NCBI GenBank assembly: GCA_014529385.2
Contig: CM043971.1
Location: 55,995,209 to 56,059,208 of the forward strand
DNA: 64,000 nucleotides
Origin: Adiantum capillus-veneris
Lineage: Eukaryota > Streptophyta > Polypodiopsida > Polypodiales > Pteridaceae
Direction: 5' to 3'
The notes below the pieces were generated by a model, which had not been told where the DNA came from, ran no database searches, and saw nothing but the letters and a program-made list of their open reading frames with translations. Shown here one piece after another: positions 24,657 to 33,315 of this stretch; within the stretch, counting starts at the first letter, position 1; each line of letters opens with the position of its first letter. The translations under genes and the position numbers were made by a program.

Positions 24657-26987
24657 TTACTCTTCTAAAAGACTTGAGGCAAGCTGAATTGTAGACACAC
24701 TGATTGGCTGGAGTAGCACTATCTTGTCACGGCACTGTTTTCCTAACTGGGAATAACCATAAGTTTTGCAGGCAGTTAGTAGTGACATCCACCCAAAAAT
24801 GTCAGGCGAGAAAGGCATTGTTTGGAGAAGCCTCTCTGCCTCATTAACACACCCTGTGCGGCCGAAATTATCCACAATGCAATTGTACTGTTCAAGACTA
24901 GGAATGCTTTGCGAATCATTGATCATTAAGCTTAACTGTCTGAAGCTTTTCTCTAGTTGGCCTGCTTGACTGCTTGCCACAAGCATGTTTGTGCACATTG
25001 TGCTGCTGTGTTTAAGACCTTGTTTTTGCACGTCATCAAGATGCAGGACAGCCAAACTCCGACCACCCTTTTGTGCATAGCCAGAGGTCAAGACACCCCA
25101 TGATGGCCCATTCTTCTCACGTGCTAGTTCAAATACTCGACATGCTTCCTCCAAACTCCCACATTTTACATACATACAAATAAGAGTTGGCGCCAGCTCA
25201 GTATCTAGCCCAAATCCTCCCCTAGTCAAGATATCATGTATCAGTCTCCCCTGTAAAAGCGCTCCGCTACAGGCAGATGCTTTTAACGCACATAAAAATG
25301 AGACACTATCAGGTTTCAAACCCTCTTCCAACATCTTCTCAAAAAGTACAAGTGCAGGAAAACCAAACTCATTCTGCGTGTAACCAGTCATCATAGCATT
25401 CCAGGAAACCAAAGTTCTGTTTGGAAAATCCTCAAATAGCCCGACAGCTGCATCTAGCCTACCACATTTAACATACATGTTGATCAAAGAATTTCTTGCA
25501 ATCACGTCATATCCAAGTCCACATGATGATAGATGCTCATGAACAAGCTTCCCACAAGAAAGATCCTTCAAGATTGCACATGCTTTCAAGATGCATACAA
25601 AGGTGGCATTATCTGGTGTCACATTATCATTCTGCATTCTTTCATAGAGCTCAAGAGCACTAAGAGAGCACCCACCTTCTGCATAAGCTGTAATCATAGT
25701 ACACCACAAAACATCATCTTTATTAGATAATTTGTCAAAAACACATCGAGCATCAGCTAGACAACCACAGTACGCATACATGAAGACCAATGCAGATCCT
25801 ACCTCTATATCAGTCACAAGCCCACTCTTAATGATTTTATCATGGACCCATTGACCCTCCCTCATAGCACTAATGTTACAGCATGATTTGAGAATGCAGA
25901 GGTAAGTGACCCTTGTTGATGTAAAGTTCTCTCCTTGCATTTTCTCGAAGAATGTAAGAGCATCAAAGTCAAGTCCAGAGCTACTATAACCCATGAACAA
26001 TGTGTTCCATGACACAACATCTTGTTTAGGCATCTCATTGAAAACTTTCTGGGCCTTTGTAACATTCCCACACTTAAAATACATATCAAGTAAAGCATTT
26101 TGAACCACAACATCAGTATTAAATCCCCGCTCTGAAATCATTTTGTGCACAAGTGCACCCTGATTCACAGCTTTGCTGCTGCCACACGCTTTCAATATGC
26201 ATGAGAATGTAAAGTGATCAGGTTGTATCCCATCCCTTTGCATTCTCTCAAACAGCTCCCATGCCAAAGAATTCTCCCCATGTTGTACGTAGCCAGACAT
26301 CAATGTATTACATGAGATCACGTTTCTGAGCTTCAAATGATCATAGACATTACGTGACTCTTCCAAACACCCACACTTCGCATACAAACCAATGAGAGAA
26401 CTACCCACCACAGCCTCAGTGTCAAGACTCGTTTCAACAATCTGATCATGCAAAAGCATGCCCTGTCCTAAAGCTTCCGTGAATGTACATGCTTTAAGAA
26501 TGCATGAGAACATGAATTTGCTAGGAAGAACACCACAATCTAACATGCGGCAATACAATGCTAGAGACTTCTTGTGTTCTTGCAATAAGACATGGGCAGA
26601 GATGATAGCATGCCATGAATGGGAACCAGGGTTTTTAATGCTAGCAAACACTTCATAAGCTGCAGAAAGCTGACCGTGTGCAGCAAAGAGGCGAATGAGG
26701 GGGTCACCAAGCGGTGCGACAAGCTCCAATTTGCTTCGGTTTATGAGAGAAAGCACAAGCTTTCCAGCTTCAAGATCCTTGTTCTTACTGCATCCTTGCA
26801 AAAGACAGTAAGCTTTTTCTCGAGAAAGAGGGTTACCTTCATTGAGACTGCGAATTGCAGCTTGCAGGCCCTCCTCCAATCTTTGACCTTCACACAAAGT
26901 CTTCCAGTCCTGCGACGACCCAAAGCTTTGCGAGTGTCGTGTGATCCTGCCTATGTTGATGTGGTGGGCTGTCAAGTATGCTGCCAT
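24657..26987 (-). CDS. PLS-class pentatricopeptide repeat protein 1 (E-type, no DYW)
   Basis: An intronless 776-residue protein made of about twenty helical repeats of 31-36 residues from about residue 85 to 740. Typical motifs recur: LIGLYAKCGCLEESRNVYD, VISCNTLMSGYVQHG and FTFSCILKACG. The alternation of P, L and S repeat types marks the PLS subfamily, which in land plants acts mainly as organellar RNA-editing specificity factors. The C-terminus (WMSLLTACKTYG, then KIVLLQP) is the start of an E domain and stops soon after. No DYW deaminase domain follows, so editing would need a partner in trans. The first 60 residues contain no repeats and could be a targeting peptide. The start at 26987 is the first Met of the frame. 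Length and intactness suggest a working gene. Confidence 0.93.
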   Translation of the reverse strand: MAAYLTAHHINIGRITRHSQSFGSSQDWKTLCEGQRLEEGLQAAIRSLNEGNPLSREKAYCLLQGCSKNKDLEAGKLVLSLINRSKLELVAPLGDPLIRLFAAHGQLSAAYEVFASIKNPGSHSWHAIISAHVLLQEHKKSLALYCRMLDCGVLPSKFMFSCILKACTFTEALGQGMLLHDQIVETSLDTEAVVGSSLIGLYAKCGCLEESRNVYDHLKLRNVISCNTLMSGYVQHGENSLAWELFERMQRDGIQPDHFTFSCILKACGSSKAVNQGALVHKMISERGFNTDVVVQNALLDMYFKCGNVTKAQKVFNEMPKQDVVSWNTLFMGYSSSGLDFDALTFFEKMQGENFTSTRVTYLCILKSCCNISAMREGQWVHDKIIKSGLVTDIEVGSALVFMYAYCGCLADARCVFDKLSNKDDVLWCTMITAYAEGGCSLSALELYERMQNDNVTPDNATFVCILKACAILKDLSCGKLVHEHLSSCGLGYDVIARNSLINMYVKCGRLDAAVGLFEDFPNRTLVSWNAMMTGYTQNEFGFPALVLFEKMLEEGLKPDSVSFLCALKASACSGALLQGRLIHDILTRGGFGLDTELAPTLICMYVKCGSLEEACRVFELAREKNGPSWGVLTSGYAQKGGRSLAVLHLDDVQKQGLKHSSTMCTNMLVASSQAGQLEKSFRQLSLMINDSQSIPSLEQYNCIVDNFGRTGCVNEAERLLQTMPFSPDIFGWMSLLTACKTYGYSQLGKQCRDKIVLLQPISVSTIQLASSLLEE

Positions 26988-27019
26988 ACAGGCATTTTGG
27001 TAAGAGCATCATCCATACG

Positions 27020-27195
27020 CACTAGTATGTGACCGCTTGCTGCTGTGGCCAAGAAAAGCATGGTTATTGGATCTCTCTCTCTCTCTTTCTCTCTCTTTGG
27101 TACCATAAGCACTAGTATGTGGCACTAGTATGTGACCCGGTTGCTGTTGTGGCCAAGAAAAGCATGGTTATTGAATCTCTCTCTCTCTCTCTCTC
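27020..27195. repeat. Duplicated CT-rich segment just upstream of PPR gene 1
   Basis: CACTAGTATGTGAC at 27020 recurs at 27123 (spacing 103 bp), each time followed by GTGGCCAAGAAAAGCATGG and a CT tract. It lies within 210 bp of the PPR start codon, on the promoter side. Confidence 0.85.
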
Positions 27196-27315
27196 CAAAC
27201 CCCTGCCCCCCCCCCCACACACACACACACACACATGAATGCAAATATAGGTACGTGTGAGAAGAATGAAATTGTAGTCCTTGGAATCGCTGCAGGAAGA
27301 TAACAATGTCTCACA

Positions 27316-27319
<4 letters not shown>

Positions 27320-27348
<29 letters not shown>
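27320..27348. repeat. (CT)n microsatellite
   Basis: About 14 CT units at the start of the LINE fragment. Confidence 0.9.
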
Positions 27349-27350
<2 letters not shown>

Positions 27351-28137
27351 TGATACTTTGGTTGCTTCAGCTATGCTTTATGGGGTCCAGATTTGGGGAC
27401 CATTTGTGAATCATGACAGTTGGAGAGCATGGAGAGACCCTTGGTATTTATGATATCCCGGATGATTAGAGCCAAGGCCTCCGTACCACATACGATTATT
27501 CGAGCGGAGGTAGACGTCTTTCCTATAGAGATTGAGGCTCTTGCATAGTCTATGGGATACACATAGAGACAGATATACTAGATTGGCTCTTGAGTCCTCT
27601 AGACAGTTAGCGATGCAGGGAGACGCATCATGTTGGTATGTGCAGATGACCTCATGGTTTCAGAGACATGGTCTTAGCATGGAAAGGCTGCCTCCTTTTC
27701 AGTATTCCCTGGATGCACCCTCACTGCCACTCACACGGACGGAGATCACTAGACTCATTCGTCACGATCTTATACAGTTGGACACCAGGAGGACATGGGT
27801 AGAGCCGATGCAGGAGTTGGACACGAAGGTTTCTTTCTACAAAGAGCATCTTCTCCAACTTTCGGGAGATGGGTTTGTGATTCGTCCGAGCTACATGGAC
27901 ACTCATTTGTCTCATGGTTTGCGACATGCTATTGGTCAGATTCACACATCCTCACACTAGCTAGAGATTGAGACGTGTAGATTCAGAGGGATACCACCGA
28001 AGGATAGGATATGCCAACTATGCGATAGAGAGCCAGAGACAGAGCTACACTACATATGCCACTGCACTGTGTATTATGAGATACGAGGCCGCTACACTAC
28101 ATATGCCACTGCACTGTGTATTATGAGATAGTCTGCT
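27349..28137 (+). pseudogene. LINE ORF2 C-terminal fragment
   Basis: Translated pieces in changing frames give LVASAMLYGVQIWG, the conserved segment after the LINE reverse-transcriptase core, and near 27975-28085 a C-x2-C-x7-H-x3-C zinc finger (CQLCDREPETELHYICHC), the usual LINE ORF2 C-terminus. The intact LINE end at 54774-55691 has LVTPVLLYGVEVWG and CTLCPRQVRESEYHTLLEC in the same order. Many stops and shifts show it is dead. It is followed directly by a 47-bp duplication and copia copy 3. Confidence 0.8.
28044..28137. repeat. 47-bp tandem duplication in the LINE tail
   Basis: GCTACACTACATATGCCACT at 28044 recurs at 28091, and the repeated segment covers the zinc-finger coding region. 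Confidence 0.9.
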
Positions 28138-28242
28138 GAGGAGACATGGAGTACGACAGTCACAGAGACAGATCACAGATTTCTTTGGATCGAGGGAGTC
28201 AGGAGACCAACCATCAGCACAGAGTTATACCCACATTCATAA

Positions 28243-28893
28243 AACGTGCATGCCAAAGTTTTGCATCTGAAATAGCCCTTGAATCTGCAACAGCATTTGT
28301 AAAATTTTGTCCACACTTGTCATACAAAGTGAGCTTACACAGCCCACTGCACAAAAGGCCAGATGCAACAATTTCATCACCAAAACTGAGATCATGAACT
28401 GTACATCTGTCATCCACAAATTTGACTACAAGTCCAAGTCTAGCAAGTGTGGATACGACAAGAGATTCTTCTTGATCCCAGGTACATAAAGTGCATCAAC
28501 AGGTGTGAAGGAACTACCATTTGCAGCAGTAAGCACAATCTTTCCAACTCCCTGAACTGAATAAGAGGCATTGTTGGCACAAGTGACTGAATTCTCATGA
28601 GGGACAGACTCAAGAGAGGTAAATAATTCACGATGCGAGGTAATATGCTTTGTAGCACCACTGTCAAAATACCACACATGTGAATCTGCAGCAACTGACA
28701 AGCATGCATCATGGACAGCAGGATTGTAAGTGCACTCTGCGCTAAAAGCCCATTCTGCATCAACATCAGCAACACAGTCTCCTTTCACAGAAGACTCAAC
28801 AATGGCTGCATTTATAGTGGAACTAGCATTTGCAATGGAACCACCCTCTTTCTTCTTAGCCTCTTTGGCCTTCAACTTAGGACACATGGTAAA
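28243..28893 (-). pseudogene. copia gag tail-protease-integrase remnant (copy 3)
   Basis: The frame carries CPKLKAKEAKKKEGG (gag tail just after the knuckle), a linker, WYFDSGATKHITSH with an intact DSGAT protease active site, and LYVPGIKKNLLS. After a frame change near 28455 it continues to the pre-integrase segment LWHARF. Unlike copy 1, the junction between linker and protease is in frame. The zinc knuckle itself is deleted. Confidence 0.85.
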
Positions 28894-29142
28894 TGCTGCA
28901 CCTGATATGAAAACTACCCGAAAATAGGAGAAATCGAGCGAGAACAACACGTGCTATATAGCACAAACCGTAGAAGACTATGAGGCACCTGTTATATAGA
29001 AAACGGCACTGACAAAAATTCTGCACAAAATGACGAAATAGCCTGTGCAGTACTACCTGTAGTGGAAACGGAGGCCGAAATGAGCCCGAATCAAATTAGG
29101 GTACTGGAGCAGTTGGTGACTAAGCCCGGGAGGACGCAACCT

Positions 29143-29154
29143 GCTCTGATACCA
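29143..29154 (-). other. Primer-binding site (initiator tRNA-Met)
   Basis: The minus strand reads TGGTATCAGAGC two bases from the LTR end, as in copy 2. Confidence 0.95.
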
Positions 29155-29156
29155 AT

Positions 29157-29383
29157 TGTTGGAATTAGGGTTGCAGAGAAATGCACACAGCTTGGAGAAG
29201 ACGAAGGAAGCTCAAGGCACACAATAGAGAGTGTGTTACTTAGTATGCAATGGAAAGATAGATAGCCCTAGAGTGATGGGCGTATATACAATGCTTGGGG
29301 GGGAAAACCTCCTAAAGAGGGAAAAAATGCCCCGGCGGTCCTAGTGTATTCACACACATCACTACCACATGTATATGGTAACA
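29157..29383 (-). repeat. 5' LTR of copia family A, copy 3 (227 bp)
   Basis: Same ends and length as 6695-6921 with few substitutions. A TATATA string near 29283-29289 lies in the expected promoter part. Confidence 0.95.
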
Positions 29384-30228
29384 ATTTGTAGTTGCAGGTA
29401 GAGAACGTCTCTTTCGACGATTGTACCTTGTTTAGATCGATATGAAAGAAATACTGAAAGGGGCGGCAGGGATTTGGGGCTAGTGCATCTGAGAGTGGAG
29501 CTCAGCCACTCTGTGTCTACTATGTGAATTTTCTCTCTCTATTTCAAGTGTTGTTGAAGTGTTAAAGTTTGTTCCAATTTTGTTCTTTCAATTGGCATGT
29601 CACGTGCCCTTTATGGTTATAGTGGTATCAAAGTGTCAACACCCGTTTGCTATTCTAACAAGAAAACCGGCCTTACATCAACCTAGAAGTGACAACTATG
29701 GAGTTGGACGAAGAAGAAACAACATCAAAATGAGGAGATGAAGAAACAAAAGTTCAGTTTTTCCCTAAAAAGATCTAGAAGCATATTTTGTGACACTTTT
29801 TGTGTTGAGGCCTCTAAAAATCTCTTCAATGGATGAGAATTTGGATAAGAGAGAAAAGTCAAAGTTGATCTTTTTGATGAGCCCTATGCATTGATGTCAA
29901 CATCTTTTGATTTCGACAGTTTCAAATAATCATGGTTTTCAACAAAAACATTAGGAGAAAGTTGGACTCACTTTTGGGCCTTTCAGTTCTAGAGAGAGAG
30001 TGGAGCTCAACCAATGAGGAAGAGGCTAAGGTTACGTTGAAAATTGACATTTTGGAGCCAAGCTCTTTTAGAAAAAAGGGAGAAAATATTATTTTTTGTT
30101 CATCAAATTGCACAATTTCACGCTTTCAAGGCATAAATGCCATAAGTCGTACTAACTCTGTACTGACGAATTTCAAAACTTTCATTGAAGACTCTATCTA
30201 ATATCTATGTTCCCGCCCAAATACGACT
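29384..30228. other. Geneless stretch with an LTR priming-site relic
   Basis: At 29623-29634 the plus strand reads TGGTATCAAAGT after TTATAG, similar to the minus-strand site at 10302. I saw no coding remnant. Confidence 0.45.
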
Positions 30229-30630
30229 ATGGGTAGCTCTACTTCCCTCTCAAAACTTCTTCCCTTTTTCATATTTGCGCTAACCTTTCTCTGTATTTTA
30301 GTACACACCATGACTACTTCTCGAAGGTCTAGCACTATCATTGACTCTGTTAGCATTTTTAACAATTATACTACAGATGATCAAGCATGGATACCATCTC
30401 GAATAACTATCGGAAGTTGGGTTCTACTGCAAACTAGGAGGAGGAAGAGGAGGCAACGCAATGATTTCGTGGAGGCTTTCAAGGGACAAGTTAAAGAGTT
30501 TAAAGTGTGTGCACAAAACAAGCGGGTGAAAGAGGTCCTCATACAACATGCTTTCCAGCATCCTGACTTAAGGTTGCAAACATCTCCTCCGAGTTTTCCA
30601 CGGCATCGACCCAGCTGTAAGTTATTTTGA
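30229..30630 (+). CDS. Hypothetical protein with N-terminal hydrophobic segment
   Basis: A 133-residue frame begins with a possible signal anchor (LLPFFIFALTFLCILVHT, residues 10-27), then a basic stretch (TRRRKRRQR near residue 67). I do not recognise a family. It sits to the left of the protease- and histone-bearing block and might be an exon of it or chance coding. Confidence 0.2.
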   Translation: MGSSTSLSKLLPFFIFALTFLCILVHTMTTSRRSSTIIDSVSIFNNYTTDDQAWIPSRITIGSWVLLQTRRRKRRQRNDFVEAFKGQVKEFKVCAQNKRVKEVLIQHAFQHPDLRLQTSPPSFPRHRPSCKLF

Positions 30631-30843
30631 GCATCTCACTTAGTGCATGATTATATTCGAAGGTTAAGTGGTGGATATAATCTTTGGTAGGTTTCAGATA
30701 TTTATCCATCGAATAGGACAGATTAGCAACCAATTGAGAGCATAGTTGGGATTTTTGATGCTTTCCATGCATTTATTGGTGAGCAAATGTACTGAGGAAG
30801 ACAACACAAGGAACTTGCAAATAATGGAATATTCTTTTATGAT

Positions 30844-31149
30844 ATGTCATATTTGGAACCGAGAACTTCCATTGGTTGGGATCGTGTAGCTCCTTTGTCA
30901 CTTCCATCCTTTGACAGCAAGGATTGGTATTTGCCAGCTTCGCAAGCTAGTGAATGCTTTAGGAATAAGTTGTTTCAGGATATACAAAAGTCCCTCAAGT
31001 ATTTAATTGCCACAAAAATAGTTTGGCTCGCACTATTTATGCCTCTTAAAGTGTTTGTAGATTTCTTCTTCGATGAGCAAATAAGAACTATCGCAACAAT
31101 GTTCATTTGCAAGTCTGAGAGCTGTTTGGACTTTTTAGGTGATAATTAG
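30844..31149 (+). CDS. Hypothetical 101-residue frame
   Basis: The frame reads SIGWDRVAPLSLPSFDSKDW, then a helical hydrophobic part with DFFFDEQIRTIATMF. Composition looks protein-like, and it may be an exon, but no motif identifies it. The following 600 bases contain nothing recognisable. Confidence 0.2.
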   Translation: MSYLEPRTSIGWDRVAPLSLPSFDSKDWYLPASQASECFRNKLFQDIQKSLKYLIATKIVWLALFMPLKVFVDFFFDEQIRTIATMFICKSESCLDFLGDN

Positions 31150-31776
31150 GATAGGAAACAATCACATGGCAAAATCTGTATTTTGCAAAAGAAGTCCATA
31201 TAAGCTCTATAAATTTCATACTGTCGTTTTACTATTTAAGATATCATCTTCTTAGTGGGCAGCTTATTCCACGCGACCAAGATACAGAGTCTAGCCTCGA
31301 GAACAAAACTTTATCAATGGAGCTCTACTTTTGAGACAGCCTACTTACTGTAATGGAGACAATGTCAAGCACAACTCTTGCACAGCATAGGCTAGATCTT
31401 ACATGTGAAGAACTTCCACTTTTGCTAGAATTGTATGCATTCAGTCTCAACAACAGAAAGGTGCTTACTAAATGGATGAATTTTGATTCTCTTTAATACA
31501 TTAAGACATAGAATCTAACTTTTTCTTCTTTTCAGATTCTAAGATGCGAGGAGAAAACAACATTGTGCAAGGAATCACTCTTAAATACACTTTACTTAAT
31601 TGCTTCGTTCGGAAGCTAGGTCACATACCTTATGCACGCAATGAGCTTTGATGCCATGCAAACCATGATGTACTCTTCAAAATGACTAATACAGAGACAT
31701 TTTGTGCCGCTCAAACAATGTTTAAAAAATGTACACTTTTTATTGTCTCAAAACTTTACAAATTGTGTTGCTTTTG
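31150..31776. other. Geneless stretch
   Basis: AT-rich sequence without recognisable features. Confidence 0.4.
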
Positions 31777-32987
31777 TCAAGATGTATACAAGTTATTGCT
31801 CCCTTTCCCTGCTATTACTCCCCTGTCCTCTCCCCCGATTGCTGCCACTGGTCCCCTATCCTCTCCCCCGATTGTTGCCACCCTCCCCTGCCCTCTGCCC
31901 CGGTTGCTGCTACTTCTGCCTCTAGGGACGATGGTCTCAGACATCCTTTTGCATCGTTCGAAATCATGGGCCTCTTCCATGGCTTCCCATGCATCTTGCA
32001 CCTGTGAAGCTTCCCTTTGTTCTTGCTCTTGCCATTGACATGTAGCCCATTCCTCAACTTCTACGGCGTCCGCATAATATTGATTTATTGCTTCTTGCAT
32101 ATTTCGAACCTCTTCTTGAGTCTGATTGTAGTGCTGCGTCATTTCGTTAACGCGAGCCTGTTCGAACTCCTCATCTCTCGCCCCTTCCTCTCTTGTACGT
32201 ATGTTTACCAAGATTATAATATGCTGGATGGCCATTACGGAAAAATGTCGCACATCGTTGGGGGTGTAGTTATGTAATTGAAGTTCCTGTAGAAGCGTGA
32301 TAATAGGAAAGTAAGTAGAGATGCTGCTTCTTTTAATAGAAACGTTGCAACAAACAATGAAACAACACGATTACTTACGTTCGGTACATCCAAAATTTGA
32401 CCAAGGAGCAACAAGGCATTCAAACAAGCTCGCCAGCTCACAGCTATAGTCATCAACCAGCGTGGGCACGGTTACCCGTTCGTGTCAGATGGTATTCCCT
32501 AGATCATGTTCTAACAAAACATGCTCTACACAGCATACAAGTTTTTTCGTGGCACTACATACATAACCACTTGAGTCAGTAACACATTAAAAAGAGACAC
32601 TAGTTCCAAATGTACCCAGATGTGCCTTATGTTTTTACACGATCGTGAAACACCCTGCTTTGCCCAGAGTTTGCATAGTAGACAATCTTATCTTCAATGT
32701 CAAATAACAACAGACTCCAATGATCACTACACCAAAACCATCAAAGACGAGGAGAAAGATCCTAAATCCAACATGGTTTTTACAAGGCAAGAAGAAACTC
32801 ACGATTGATTGTATGCAGTGACCAGAAAGCGCACTAGATCAAAATTGACTCTGCTAAACCAGCCCATCAGAGCCAAAAAGGAAACTCCGCTGTTCTGCAG
32901 CATAGGCGATATCAGCGGATCTATTACGTATATTTTATTTTGAACCTTAGGGAGCAGAAGCAAGATAGCGTGCCTAACATGAATCAA
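31777..32987 (-). pseudogene. C48/Ulp1-like cysteine protease domain with coiled-coil tail
   Basis: Minus-strand exon 1 (about 32803-32970) encodes HAILLLLPKVQNKIYVIDPL. A His, 16 residues and an Asp-containing turn match the C48 SUMO-protease pattern, in which the catalytic His and Asp are 17 positions apart. It ends at a strong donor (GTGAGT). A second exon (about 32379-32498) has NG-stop-PC then RWLMTIAV, where the family has the NG-x-DCG nucleophile motif: the Cys is present, but the preceding codon is TAA. After a 92-nt intron (32287-32378), exon 3 reads YTPNDVRHFSVMAIQHI, resembling the last helix of the fold. It then continues into an acidic coiled coil and an Arg/Gly-rich tail ending at 31777. 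Phase between exons 1 and 2 does not match simply, so it is decayed. It may be the 3' part of the histone-like gene. Confidence 0.55.
32287..32378 (-). other. Candidate 92-nt intron
   Basis: Donor GTAAGT after GTACCGAAC and acceptor CTTCTACAG before GAACTTCAA. Phase 0 on both sides. Confidence 0.65.
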
Positions 32988-33038
32988 TGGCAGAGATTAA
33001 ACTTAAGATATTTCAGTGGGCTGTCACTACCACAAACC

Positions 33039-33283
33039 CATGAGTCAATACCGAGCGACTGGGACAGCTATTGAATTCCATAAGCCATTGAATCGTTTGA
33101 TATTGACTCATGTCTTAGCGGTAGTGAGCCATCTAATGAACCAAGCGTGACTTATAAAGAAAAACTTGAGACGTAACACAACAACGTTGACGGCTGTCGC
33201 AAAGACATGGGTCAATACCGAGCGAGTGGTATCACTATCCAATTCCATAAGCCACTGACTCACTTGGTATTGACCCATGTCTT
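33039..33283. repeat. Two palindromes with a GTCAATACC(A/G)AG core
   Basis: The second has perfect 17-bp arms (33203-33219 AGACATGGGTCAATACC and its complement at 33267-33283). The first has shorter arms (33039-33050 and 33101-33112). The intervening CTATT(C/G)AATTCCATAAGCCA(C/T)TGA is shared, so the two are a duplicated pair. They sit between the acidic-tail exon and the protease-like exon. Confidence 0.85.
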
Positions 33284-33315
33284 GGTAGTGATGCATTTAA
33301 TGAACCAACCGTGAC

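Larger units (their letters stand above)
28243..29383 (-). mobile_element. Internally deleted copia family A, copy 3
   Basis: On minus: full LTR (29157-29383), priming site, leader, then a direct jump from the gag start region to the gag zinc-knuckle tail near 28890, followed by protease and the first part of integrase, ending at 28243. It is very similar to copy 1 over 1400-2000. The gag body and everything after the pre-integrase domain are missing. Confidence 0.9.
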
